Below are positions 53,667 to 61,847 of a stretch of 64,000 nt of DNA, piece after piece (positions within the stretch are counted from its first letter, which is position 1; each line of letters begins with the position of its first letter). The stretch covers positions 195,434-259,433 of the forward strand of contig NZ_KE387021.1 of NCBI RefSeq assembly GCF_000430025.1, written 5' to 3'. The position numbers and the translations under genes were made by a program. The stretch comes from Flavobacterium suncheonense GH29-5 = DSM 17707 (GTDB lineage Bacteria > Bacteroidota > Bacteroidia > Flavobacteriales > Flavobacteriaceae). A model generated the notes under the pieces. The model searched no databases, was not told the DNA's origin, and saw nothing but the letters and a program-made list of their open reading frames with translations.

Positions 53667-54698
53667 ATGGAGAAACTTATTCGCTTTACCTTAAGTGATT
53701 TAGCAAAAATAACCAGTCACCGCAGCGGTGAAATTAAATTTGGGGAACGCATACAAACCGTGCCGAAAGAGATGGATACGCTCGAGTTTCTGGAAGCCAG
53801 TGATGCCGAATTTGTTCTTTTAGGCATTCCGGAAGACATTGGTGTACGGGCCAATCTGGGAAGACCCGGTACCGCCTCTGCCTGGGAAAGCACACTGAAA
53901 AGCATTGTAAACATTCAGCACAATCGTTTCTGTAAAGGCGGAAAACTTATCATTTTGGGGCAAATTGATGTGACCGAAGAAATGGAGTTCCTGCAGGAAC
54001 TAAACCCCAACGACAAAAACGACCGAAAGGTGTTCTATAAACAGGTAGAAAAGATTGACAAAGAAGTATCGCATATTGTCTGCCAGATTATTAAAAAGGG
54101 TAAAACGCCTATTGTAATTGGCGGCGGACATAATAATGCTTACGGTAATATTAAAGGTTTGGCCTTAGCAAAAGGAAAACCGGTAAACGCCATTAACTTT
54201 GATGCCCATACGGATTTTCGTCCACTGGAAGGCCGTCACAGCGGCAACGGATTTTCGTATGCCTACGAAGAGGGCTTTCTGAAGAAGTATTTTATTTTTG
54301 GTTTGCATGAAAACTATACTTCCAAAAGTATACTGGAAACCATCAAAAAGACAGAGGATAAAGTAAAATTCAATACCTACGAGCAAATCGCCGTTCGCGG
54401 GGAAAAAGATTTTAAGGAGGAAATGGTACAGGCCGAAAAACACATTACCACCGATGCTTTCGGAATAGAAATCGATTTGGATGCCATACCGAACATTCCA
54501 AGCAGTGCGATGACTTACAGCGGATTCTCTGCCGAACAACTGCGTCAGTTCCTGCACTATTTCGGGAAACATAAAAACGCTTCTTATCTTCATATTTGTG
54601 AAGGTGCTCCCGATTTGGCTTTCGAAAAAAACAATCATTTAATCGGGAAATTTATTGCTTATCTGATTACGGATTTCATCAAAGCTAAAACGGCGTAA
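53667..54698 (+). CDS. Arginase/agmatinase/formimidoylglutamase family enzyme, HutG-like
   Basis: This is a 343-residue ureohydrolase-family enzyme. The binuclear Mn site is recognisable as VIGGGHNNAYGN, INFDAHTDFRPLEGRHSGNGFSYA and GIEIDLDAIPNIPSSAMTYSG, each a variant of the GGDHS, DAHxD and DxDxxDP signatures. With hutI 1.1 kb upstream and hutH in the same window, formiminoglutamate hydrolysis to glutamate and formamide is the most likely job; plain arginase is less likely. The N-terminal ~60 residues are an extension used in Bacteroidetes members. It has its own promoter. Confidence 0.85.
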   Translation: MEKLIRFTLSDLAKITSHRSGEIKFGERIQTVPKEMDTLEFLEASDAEFVLLGIPEDIGVRANLGRPGTASAWESTLKSIVNIQHNRFCKGGKLIILGQIDVTEEMEFLQELNPNDKNDRKVFYKQVEKIDKEVSHIVCQIIKKGKTPIVIGGGHNNAYGNIKGLALAKGKPVNAINFDAHTDFRPLEGRHSGNGFSYAYEEGFLKKYFIFGLHENYTSKSILETIKKTEDKVKFNTYEQIAVRGEKDFKEEMVQAEKHITTDAFGIEIDLDAIPNIPSSAMTYSGFSAEQLRQFLHYFGKHKNASYLHICEGAPDLAFEKNNHLIGKFIAYLITDFIKAKTA

Positions 54699-54720
54699 AA
54701 CCCATATCAATATTTTAAAC

Positions 54721-54728
54721 TACTTTTG
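54721..54728 (+). promoter_or_regulatory. -7 element of the DEAD-box helicase gene; supports the 54762 start
   Basis: TACTTTTG matches TAnnTTTG exactly. An alternative start at 54726 would lie inside this element, so translation from the ATG at 54762 is favoured. Confidence 0.6.
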
Positions 54729-54761
54729 CAAACGATAGCAACTAACCGCTGTCGTTTTTTT

Positions 54762-56039
54762 ATGACTTTTGCAGATTTAAATTTACACCGAAATATACAG
54801 GAAGCCATCAAAGAGGAAGGCTACACTAACCCCACTCCTATTCAGGAACAAGCCATCCCAGCCGTTTTGGAGGGTTATGATCTGGTGGGATGCGCACAGA
54901 CCGGAACCGGAAAAACCGCGGCTTTTGCTATTCCGATTTTACATTACCTACATCGTATTGTTGGCTCTCCGAAAAAAATGAAGCACATTCGTACGCTGGT
55001 GATTACGCCAACGCGCGAGTTAGCCATTCAGGTTTGCGAAAGCTTTGAGACGTACGGAAAATATACTTCCGTAAAACCTTTAGTGATTTTCGGAGGGGTT
55101 AACCAAGTGCCACAAGTGAACGAATTGAAACAAGGCGTTGATGTCCTGATTGCCACGCCCGGACGTTTGTTAGACCTTCACAAACAAGGTTTTATCGATT
55201 TAAACCATTTGCATCACCTGGTTTTGGATGAAGCGGATTTGATGCTCGACATGGGCTTTATCAACGATGTGCGCAAAATCATTAAACTAACTCCGGATAA
55301 CCGACAAACCTTGCTTTTCTCGGCTACTATGCCGTTGGAAATCCGTGAGTTGGCAGATACTTTTTTGACCAGACCCAAATACATTTCAGTTACGCCGATT
55401 TCCAGTACAGCTGAAAAAGTGAACCAGAAGGTGTATTTTGTGGATAAAGAAGACAAACGAAAACTTTTGTACCATATCATTCAGGAAGACAAACTGGAGA
55501 ATGTATTGGTCTTTGTACGTACCAAACACGGTGCCGATAATGTGGTGAAAGCGCTTAAGAAACAGAACATCAGTGCAGAAGCGATTCACGGGGACAAATC
55601 GCAATCGGCAAGACAGCGGGTATTGGAAAGTTTTAAAAACAAGGAAACTTCTGTGCTGGTGGCTACCGATATTGCCGCCAGAGGTATTGATATTGAACAA
55701 CTTCCGTATGTGATTAACTTTGACTTGCCTAACATTCCGGAAACCTATGTACACCGTATTGGCCGTACCGGACGCGCCGGAAACTCGGGATTGGCGATTT
55801 CGTTCTGCGGAAAAGATGAGAAAACGTATTGGCAGGATATTGAAAAATTGATCCGTCAGCAGGTTAAGGTGGTTACCGACAATCCGTTTCCGTGGAAAGA
55901 GGAAGTGAAGAATCCGGACGCTAAACCGGATTTCAGAAACAAGAAAAAACCCAACACGGCTAAGCCTAAATCGGGTTCCGATGCTAACAAATCCAGAAAA
56001 TCGGACGGTTCCAAGAAAAATAAGAAACGCTGGTATTAG
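54762..56039 (+). CDS. DEAD-box RNA helicase (RhlE/CsdA-like)
   Basis: This is a 425-residue ATP-dependent RNA helicase. All core motifs are visible in order: the Q motif PTPIQEQAIP, motif I AQTGTGKT, Ia PTRELA, Ib TPGRLLD, II VLDEADLML, III SAT, IV VLVFVRTK, V ATDIAARGID and VI HRIGRTGRAG. The C-terminal tail (about 60 residues) is Lys/Arg/Asn/Ser-rich (KPNTAKPKSGSDANKSRK), a typical disordered RNA-binding tail. RhlE-type enzymes act in ribosome assembly, RNA decay and cold growth; which applies here cannot be decided. Confidence 0.95.
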   Translation: MTFADLNLHRNIQEAIKEEGYTNPTPIQEQAIPAVLEGYDLVGCAQTGTGKTAAFAIPILHYLHRIVGSPKKMKHIRTLVITPTRELAIQVCESFETYGKYTSVKPLVIFGGVNQVPQVNELKQGVDVLIATPGRLLDLHKQGFIDLNHLHHLVLDEADLMLDMGFINDVRKIIKLTPDNRQTLLFSATMPLEIRELADTFLTRPKYISVTPISSTAEKVNQKVYFVDKEDKRKLLYHIIQEDKLENVLVFVRTKHGADNVVKALKKQNISAEAIHGDKSQSARQRVLESFKNKETSVLVATDIAARGIDIEQLPYVINFDLPNIPETYVHRIGRTGRAGNSGLAISFCGKDEKTYWQDIEKLIRQQVKVVTDNPFPWKEEVKNPDAKPDFRNKKKPNTAKPKSGSDANKSRKSDGSKKNKKRWY

Positions 56040-56095
56040 CAACCTAAACAACTGAAAACCTGATATTTATCATTTTATAAAAGTTAGATAATAGC

Positions 56096-56103
56096 TAAAT
56101 TTG
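56096..56103 (+). promoter_or_regulatory. -7 element of hsp20
   Basis: TAAATTTG matches TAnnTTTG exactly, 31 nt before the hsp20 ATG at 56135. No CIRCE-type inverted repeat is seen. Confidence 0.55.
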
Positions 56104-56134
56104 TGCTGTGTTTAATCTTTTAAATTTTAGTATC

Positions 56135-56587
56135 ATGGGATCTTTAGTTAACAAAAACAGCCTTTTCCCATCAATGAATTCGTTCTTTGATGATGTTTTC
56201 TCCAAAGATTTTTTTGACTGGAATGACAAAAACTATTCCAGCCTGGGCAGTACTTTACCTTCGGTAAATTTGATGGAAAACGACAGCCAGATTACGATTG
56301 ATTTGGCCGCTCCCGGTATGAAAAAAGAAGATTTTAAAATTGAACTGAACAACAACATGCTTTCCATTTCTTCGGAAAAGCAAGAGAAGAAAGAAGAAAA
56401 AAACAAGAAAGAGAATTATATGCGTAAGGAATTCAGTTATCAGTCGTTCTGCCGTTCTTTTTATTTACCGGACAATGTGAAAAAGGATACCATCGATGCC
56501 ACTTATAAAGACGGTATACTTCATGTTGAGATTCAGAAACAGACGAACGGTAAACAGTCTTCTGCTAAACGAATTGAGATTCATTAA
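56135..56587 (+). CDS. Small heat-shock protein (Hsp20/alpha-crystallin)
   Basis: This is a 150-residue small heat-shock protein that holds unfolding proteins in large oligomers. The N-terminal arm is GSLVNKNSLFPSMNSFFDDVFSK. The alpha-crystallin domain (about residues 45-140) holds LPSVNLMENDSQITIDLAAPGMKKEDFKIEL, and the A-x-x-x-G-I/V-L motif appears as DATYKDGILHVEI. The C-terminal I-x-I anchor appears as RIEIH. The start at 56135 is chosen; the 9-residue upstream extension is not family-like. Single gene with terminator. Confidence 0.95.
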   Translation: MGSLVNKNSLFPSMNSFFDDVFSKDFFDWNDKNYSSLGSTLPSVNLMENDSQITIDLAAPGMKKEDFKIELNNNMLSISSEKQEKKEEKNKKENYMRKEFSYQSFCRSFYLPDNVKKDTIDATYKDGILHVEIQKQTNGKQSSAKRIEIH

Positions 56588-56592
56588 TACCG

Positions 56593-56631
56593 AAAGGGCT
56601 GTTCAATACATTTTGAACAGCCCTTTTTGTT
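56593..56631. terminator. Bidirectional terminator between hsp20 and the histidine kinase gene
   Basis: AAAGGGCTGTTCAA (56593-56606) pairs with TTGAACAGCCCTTT (56613-56626), followed by T's; a strong 14-bp stem between convergent genes. Confidence 0.9.
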
Positions 56632-56632
56632 T

Positions 56633-58858
56633 TTAAGTGCTTTCTTTTACGTCTTCTGTTTTGCTTTTGCTGAGTGCGATAATCTTTTTATACAACTGAT
56701 TGGGTTCAAAAGGTTTTACCACTACTTCGTTCATTTTGTACTGCATGGCTTTTTCGAGGATATCGCCGCGGTCGAAGGCGGTTAACGCAATAATCGGGGT
56801 TTCAATACCTTTATCCCGGATTAGTTTCGTGGTTTCAAAACCGTCTATTTTGGGCATGTTGATGTCCATCAGAATGACGTCGAAGGTTTCTTTTTCGAGG
56901 ATTTCCACGGCTTCGTATCCGTCGTTGGCAATGGTGCTTTCAAAATGGCGTACATCGAGGATTTTCTTGGTGACAATCTGATTGATTTTGTTGTCTTCGA
57001 CTACTAAGATTTTATAGGTGCGCTCTTCGTAGAAGTCTACTTCCAGGTTTTGGAGCATTTCGTTGCGGTGCTGCTCGTCTGTGTCGAAGGCAAGGGTAAA
57101 GGTCATGGTGGTGCCTACGTTTTCTTCGCTTTCTATCTCGATGGTACCGCCGAAAATTTCCACTAATTGTTTTACGATGGGCAAGCCTAATCCCGTTCCC
57201 TGATAATCGTCGGCGCGGCGTTCGAGCTGGACGAATTTTTCGAATACCTTTTGCTGGTTTTCTTTTTTGATTCCGATACCGTTATCGATGACTTTAAACT
57301 CGATGAAACTGAAGGCATCTTCCAAGCGGAGCTGTTTGGCTACTACTTTTACGGTGCCGTTGTCTGTGAACTTCAGGGAATTGGTAATCAGGTTCATGAA
57401 AATTTGGGACAGGCGTACTTTATCCCCTATTAAGAACTCCGGTATGTTCGGATCGAGGTCTAATTTCAGTTTGTTGTTGTTCTTAACGGCTAAAAACTGT
57501 ACGCTCTCCACAATGGAATTCAGCTCGTCGGATAAATTGAATACGGAATTTTCGAGTGTAATTTTTTTCTCTTCAATTTTATACACCTGAAGGATATCAT
57601 TCACCAACGACAACAGGTATTTGGCGGAAAAACGCAACGAATTGATGTATTTACTGTCTTTGAGTTCTTTGTGCTCGTCGGTAAGCAAATCGGTAATGCC
57701 GACTACGCCGTAGAGCGGTGTGCGCAGTTCGTGGGTTACGGTTGAGATGAATTGCTCTTTTAGGCGCGAGGCTTCTTCGGCTTGTATTTTAGCTACAAAA
57801 AGAGCTTCGTTGGCCGCCTTTAATTCACTGTTAATCTTGATTCTTCGTTTATAGCTTTTAAAGAGTGTGTACACATACAGCAACAGTATGGCTAAGATGG
57901 CGATAAATAAGAATACAATAACCTTAGACTGCTTTAAAGAACGCTGAAATTTGAAGTTTTCGGACTCGATTTTATCGATTTGCCGTTTGGACTCGTCTAA
58001 TTCTATCTGAAGGCCGGCAAACTTGGTGGTATTGGTACGTTCGTCGTTATAGATTTTATCTTTCTGGGTATTGTATTTGTCTAAGTACAGGTAGGCGTTT
58101 TTGTAATCGCCTCGTTTGAAATAATGTGTGGCGAAATCGTCGTACACCTCAACGGCATGGGTTTCTACCAGCTCGGGTTTGTCCTGATTGCAGTAGTACA
58201 GCGACTGTTTAAAGGATTTTTCGGCTTTGTCGTATTCTTTGGTATAGGTGTAGTACGAACCCAAAAGGGAATACATGCTAATCTTGGCTTCTACTTCATC
58301 GCTTTCCAAAACGGTTTTTTCGGCCCGCTTGAGGTACGGATAACCGGCCTTATACTGCTCATCGGAAAAATAAGCGCTGGCGATGTTTAAATCGAGGTAG
58401 GCTTTTTCTATGGGAGTGTCTATCCTGTTGGAATAAATTAAGGACTTTTTATAGTATTCTATGGCTTTTTTGGAATCCCTCTTGCGGAAAGCATAGACGT
58501 TGCCCAGATTATTGTGCAGCCAGTCTTTGATAGTGTCGTTATCCGTTTTCATGGCGTACGCCAGCCCTTTGTTGTAAAAGTCGATGGCTTTCTCGTAGTC
58601 TGAGAATTCCTCGAAGTTAAGCGCGATGACGTTATAGGATTTGGCTATCAGCAGGTCGTCTTCCGCCTTTAAGGCTTCGGCCAGAGCCCGTTTGGCAATC
58701 ATTAAGGATTGTTCGGATTCGAGGTTCATTAAATGGCGGCCGGCCTGCTTAATAAGCGCTGCAATCTCTTTATCGGTGCGTACACTGTCTTGTGTGTAGC
58801 CCCAAAAAGAAATCAGCGTAACAAGCAAATAAAGGATTTTGTTAAATTTCAACACCAT
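56633..58858 (-). CDS. Hybrid sensor histidine kinase with TPR sensor and receiver domain
   Basis: This is a 741-residue protein. The N-terminal signal (LKFNKILYLLVTLISFWGYTQ) is followed by about five to six TPRs at roughly residues 30-285 (AIDFYNKGLAYAMK, KAIEYYKKSLIYS, AEKSFKQSLYYC) in the periplasm, one transmembrane helix near 305-325 (VIVFLFIAILAILLLYVYTLF), a HisKA domain with His376 in FISTVTHELRTPL, a HATPase with NSLKFTDNG, VIDNGIGI and GTGLGLPIVKQLVE, and a C-terminal receiver with Asp665 in VILMDINMPKIDG. The phosphate probably passes from His376 to Asp665. No DNA-binding output domain, so the next partner is elsewhere. No adjacent regulator gene. Confidence 0.95.
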   Translation of the reverse strand: MVLKFNKILYLLVTLISFWGYTQDSVRTDKEIAALIKQAGRHLMNLESEQSLMIAKRALAEALKAEDDLLIAKSYNVIALNFEEFSDYEKAIDFYNKGLAYAMKTDNDTIKDWLHNNLGNVYAFRKRDSKKAIEYYKKSLIYSNRIDTPIEKAYLDLNIASAYFSDEQYKAGYPYLKRAEKTVLESDEVEAKISMYSLLGSYYTYTKEYDKAEKSFKQSLYYCNQDKPELVETHAVEVYDDFATHYFKRGDYKNAYLYLDKYNTQKDKIYNDERTNTTKFAGLQIELDESKRQIDKIESENFKFQRSLKQSKVIVFLFIAILAILLLYVYTLFKSYKRRIKINSELKAANEALFVAKIQAEEASRLKEQFISTVTHELRTPLYGVVGITDLLTDEHKELKDSKYINSLRFSAKYLLSLVNDILQVYKIEEKKITLENSVFNLSDELNSIVESVQFLAVKNNNKLKLDLDPNIPEFLIGDKVRLSQIFMNLITNSLKFTDNGTVKVVAKQLRLEDAFSFIEFKVIDNGIGIKKENQQKVFEKFVQLERRADDYQGTGLGLPIVKQLVEIFGGTIEIESEENVGTTMTFTLAFDTDEQHRNEMLQNLEVDFYEERTYKILVVEDNKINQIVTKKILDVRHFESTIANDGYEAVEILEKETFDVILMDINMPKIDGFETTKLIRDKGIETPIIALTAFDRGDILEKAMQYKMNEVVVKPFEPNQLYKKIIALSKSKTEDVKEST

Positions 58859-58942
58859 TTAATTTTAAAGATGACTAATTTAACAAAGTAGATTCAAAAC
58901 AGACTGAATTTTTATAAGATTTTTCAAGAAAATTGTTATAAT

Positions 58943-58971
58943 AAAAAAGCGCCCCGGTTGGAGCGCTTTGC
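58943..58971. terminator. Terminator at the end of ettA, in the gap to the kinase gene
   Basis: AAAGCGC (58946-58952) pairs with GCGCTTT (58963-58969). It lies just after the ettA stop (minus strand), with an A tract that reads as a T tail in that direction. Confidence 0.8.
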
Positions 58972-58973
58972 TA

Positions 58974-60665
58974 TTAGCTGCGGATTAGCTTTTTGTATTT
59001 TAATCGGGTTGGTGCAACATCGCCCATACGCTTCTTACGGTTTTCTTCATAATCGGAGAAACCGCCTTCGAAGAAGTACACCTGAGAATCACCTTCAAAG
59101 GCTAAAATGTGGGTACAGATTCTGTCTAAGAACCAACGGTCGTGGGAAATCACTACAGCACATCCTGCGAAATTCTCCAAACCTTCCTCTAATGCACGAA
59201 GCGTGTTGATATCCAAGTCGTTCGTTGGCTCATCCAATAGTAACACGTTACCTTCTTCTTTTAAGGTCATGGCCAAGTGCAGGCGGTTGCGCTCTCCTCC
59301 GGATAAGGTGGCTACCTTTTTGTTCTGGTCGCTTCCTCCGAAATTAAAACGGGACAGATACGCTCTGGAGTTTACCTGACGGCCTCCCATCATAATCAAT
59401 TCCTGACCGTCACAGAAGTTTTCCCAGATGGTTTTGTTCGGATCGATATTGGAGTGCGTTTGGTCTACGTAGGCAATTTTTACGGTATCTCCGGTAGTGA
59501 ATTCGCCGCTGTCCGGCTGTAATTCCTTCATAATCATTTTGAAGATGGTGGTTTTACCGGCACCGTTTGGTCCGATGATGCCCACGATACCCGCCTGTGG
59601 TAAGCTGAAGTTCAAATCATCGTATAAAATCTTATCGCCGTAGGCTTTGGCTACGTGTTTGGCATCGATTACATTGGTTCCCAAACGCGGTCCGTTAGGG
59701 ATGTACAACTCTAATTTCTCGTCAAGCTCTTTCTGATCTTCGTTTAACAAACGGTCGTAGTTTTGCAGACGGGCTTTCTGTTTGGTCTGACGGCCTTTTG
59801 CGCCCTGTCTCACCCACTCTAACTCGCGTTCTAAGGTTTTGCGGCGTTTGGAAGCGGTTTTCTCTTCCTGTTCCATACGTTTGGATTTCTGGTCTAACCA
59901 AGAGGAGTAATTTCCTTTCCACGGAATCCCTTCGCCACGGTCTAACTCTAAAATCCAGCCGGCTACGTTATCTAAGAAATAACGGTCGTGCGTTACAGCG
60001 ATAATCGTTCCCTGGTATTGCTGTAAGTGCTGTTCTAACCAATGCACGGATTCGGCATCCAAGTGGTTGGTAGGCTCGTCTAATAACAAAACGTCCGGCT
60101 GTTGCAACAACAAGCGGCATAAGGCCACGCGGCGGCGTTCTCCTCCGGATAATACTTTTATTGGCGTATCGGCATCCGGACAACGTAACGCGTCCATTGC
60201 GATTTCTAATTTGGTATCGATTTCCCAGGCGCCGGCGGCATCGATTTTATCCTGTAAATCCGCCTGACGGTCCATCAGTTTCTGCATCTTATCGGCATCT
60301 TCGTATACTTCCGGATCGCCGAACATGTCGTTGATTTTGTTGAACTCGTCCAGAATTGCCATCGTTTCGGCCACACCTTCGCGGACTACTTCGATAACGG
60401 TTTTGTTTTCGTCTAACTGAGGTTCCTGCTCTAAATAACCTACGGTGTAGCCCGGTGCAAAGACCACATCGCCCTGATAGTTTTTATCTACTCCGGCAAT
60501 GATTTTTAGCAGGGACGATTTACCCGAACCGTTTAAACCCAGAATCCCGATTTTGGCTCCGTAGAAGAAACTCAGGTAGATGTCTTTTAAGACCTGTTTG
60601 TTGGTGGATGAGTAGGTTTTACTCACGCGTGACATGGAAAATATCACTTTCTTATCATCAGACAT
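58974..60665 (-). CDS. ettA: Energy-dependent translational throttle ABC-F protein EttA
   Basis: This is a 563-residue ABC-F ATPase with two ATP-binding cassettes and no membrane domain. Cassette 1 has GLNGSGKSSLLK, LSGGERRRVALCRLLL and DEPTNHLDAESV. The linker follows, with WVRQGAKGRQTKQKARLQNYDRLLNE typical of EttA. Cassette 2 has GPNGAGKTTIFK, LSGGERNRLHLA and DEPTNDLDINTLRALEE. EttA binds the ribosomal E site and gates the first peptide bond in response to the ATP/ADP ratio. The length and the EttA-type ARLQNYDRLL arm favour EttA over Uup or antibiotic-resistance ABC-F. It is a single gene with its own promoter. Confidence 0.95.
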   Translation of the reverse strand: MSDDKKVIFSMSRVSKTYSSTNKQVLKDIYLSFFYGAKIGILGLNGSGKSSLLKIIAGVDKNYQGDVVFAPGYTVGYLEQEPQLDENKTVIEVVREGVAETMAILDEFNKINDMFGDPEVYEDADKMQKLMDRQADLQDKIDAAGAWEIDTKLEIAMDALRCPDADTPIKVLSGGERRRVALCRLLLQQPDVLLLDEPTNHLDAESVHWLEQHLQQYQGTIIAVTHDRYFLDNVAGWILELDRGEGIPWKGNYSSWLDQKSKRMEQEEKTASKRRKTLERELEWVRQGAKGRQTKQKARLQNYDRLLNEDQKELDEKLELYIPNGPRLGTNVIDAKHVAKAYGDKILYDDLNFSLPQAGIVGIIGPNGAGKTTIFKMIMKELQPDSGEFTTGDTVKIAYVDQTHSNIDPNKTIWENFCDGQELIMMGGRQVNSRAYLSRFNFGGSDQNKKVATLSGGERNRLHLAMTLKEEGNVLLLDEPTNDLDINTLRALEEGLENFAGCAVVISHDRWFLDRICTHILAFEGDSQVYFFEGGFSDYEENRKKRMGDVAPTRLKYKKLIRS

Positions 60666-60711
60666 AGTGTACTGTTTTATGTTTGTATTTGCTGTTTTTT
60701 ACAAAAGTTTA

Positions 60712-60719
60712 CAAATATA
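60712..60719 (-). promoter_or_regulatory. -7 element of ettA
   Basis: The minus strand reads TATATTTG, an exact TAnnTTTG match, about 47 nt before the ettA ATG at 60665. No TTG is found at the -33 spacing. Confidence 0.5.
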
Positions 60720-60790
60720 CGGATTATGACAGATTTACGGAATGTTCGCCTGACATTTAAAAACGGTATGGTTTTTGTCTGAATTTTCAG

Positions 60791-60798
60791 TATTTTTG
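60791..60798 (+). promoter_or_regulatory. Candidate -7 element in front of the 11-bp tandem repeats
   Basis: TATTTTTG matches TAnnTTTG. Transcription toward the gene at 60968 would start near 60805, placing the whole repeat tract in a leader of about 160 nt. TTTTTG at 60772 is only 13 nt upstream, so the -33 part is doubtful. Confidence 0.35.
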
Positions 60799-60805
60799 AC
60801 ATGAT

Positions 60806-60912
60806 ATATACACGACATATACACGACATATACACGACATATACACGACATATACACGACATATACACGACATATACACGACATATACACGACATATATA
60901 CGACATATATCG
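60806..60912. repeat. Tandem array of an 11-bp unit (CACGACATATA)
   Basis: CACGAC recurs at 60811, 60822, 60833, 60844, 60855, 60866, 60877 and 60888, an exact 11-bp period over eight copies. A ninth, altered copy (TACGAC) is at 60899. The period is one helical turn, so a protein could bind each unit on one face. The short ORFs through it are artefacts of the period. Confidence 0.95.
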
Positions 60913-60967
60913 GTTTTATGTTGGGAGTAAAAAAACTATGACAAGACTATTGTAAGCAGATTTTAGA

Positions 60968-61717
60968 ATGGCAAAGCAAAAAGGAATACTCCCGTTATCG
61001 GGTACTTTGGAAGGGATAAACTTTTATTACCGTAAAGGCGTTCCGGTGGCGCGCAAAGCGGGTGGCGGGTTTACCGGCAAGGCAATTAAAAATAAGCCTT
61101 CGATGGTAAGAATACGGGAAAACAATACGGAGTTTGGCGATTGCGCCAAAGTTAAGAAGCAGCTGCGGCTGGCCCTCTACCCTTTTTTAAAAGACTATAA
61201 AGAAACGACGCTGCACGGCAGGCTGATGCGGATGCTGCAGGAGGTGAAAAACTGCGACCCGGTTTCGGAACGCGGGCAACGCAAGGTTGGTTTGGGCTTG
61301 CAGACCCCGGAAGGCCAAAAACTGTTTCAGGATTTTGCGTTTACCGCTCCGCACTCGGCGGCGGATTTGTTAGGTGGTGTGTTGGCGTATGATTCTGCCA
61401 CATTTACTTTAACGGTTAGTGATTGGACGGTACAGACAGTAGCTTTTCCCGCCGGCGCTACGCATGTAGAAATCCTGTTTGGCGTTTTGGATTTTGATTT
61501 CGACAGGTTAACGGCTTCCCTGCAACTGAGCGCTCCTTTGGTACTCGCTAAAACCACAACCGCTACCTTCTTTACCCTAAGCCCGGAAACCGCTCCTGAA
61601 TTGTCCGGTACTCCTATTGCTTTTGTAGGGGTTCGGTTTTATGAGGAGGTGAATGGGCGGTTGTTTGGGTTGAAGGGCGTTGCGGGGATTGGGTTGGATT
61701 GTTTGTGGGTTGGGTAG
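60968..61717 (+). CDS. Bacteroidetes-specific hypothetical protein, GC-richer than its neighbours
   Basis: This is a 249-residue protein. I recall similar lineage-specific proteins in Flavobacteriia opening 'MARQKGI...GTL...FYxxxG...R.KGG', here KQKGILPLSGTLEGINFYYRKGVPVARKAGG, but know no function. No signal peptide or membrane helix. Visible parts: an N-terminal basic region with Gly turns; a helical middle (KQLRLALYPFLKDY, LHGRLMRMLQEVKN); and a beta-rich C-terminal half with repeated hydrophobic/Thr strands (FTLTVSDWTVQTVAFPAGATHVEIL). It follows the 11-bp repeat tract and a possible promoter. Base use (GGCGCG, CCGG) is clearly richer in G+C than the flanking genes, so it may be acquired. 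No terminator is obvious. Confidence 0.7.
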   Translation: MAKQKGILPLSGTLEGINFYYRKGVPVARKAGGGFTGKAIKNKPSMVRIRENNTEFGDCAKVKKQLRLALYPFLKDYKETTLHGRLMRMLQEVKNCDPVSERGQRKVGLGLQTPEGQKLFQDFAFTAPHSAADLLGGVLAYDSATFTLTVSDWTVQTVAFPAGATHVEILFGVLDFDFDRLTASLQLSAPLVLAKTTTATFFTLSPETAPELSGTPIAFVGVRFYEEVNGRLFGLKGVAGIGLDCLWVG

Positions 61718-61847
61718 TTTATATGAGTTTTTTGTATGATTTTTTTTAGGAAAATGTTTGTTTTTGTTAGGGGGAATTTTATATTTGGTGGGGAAATGAG
61801 GAGACTATAGATTATTTACGGTTTGGTTTTTTCATGCATGTAGGCAA

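Noticed and set aside
55386..56051. 221-codon minus-strand ORF
   Set aside because: It is antisense to the DEAD-box helicase and has no domain signal.
60677..60895. 72-codon minus-strand ORF with repeated MSCICRVYVVY text
   Set aside because: It is a direct product of the 11-bp tandem repeat (33-bp period in translation), and it has no other coding sign.
60806..60912. CRISPR array
   Set aside because: Repeats are 11 bp with no spacers, and no cas genes are in the window.
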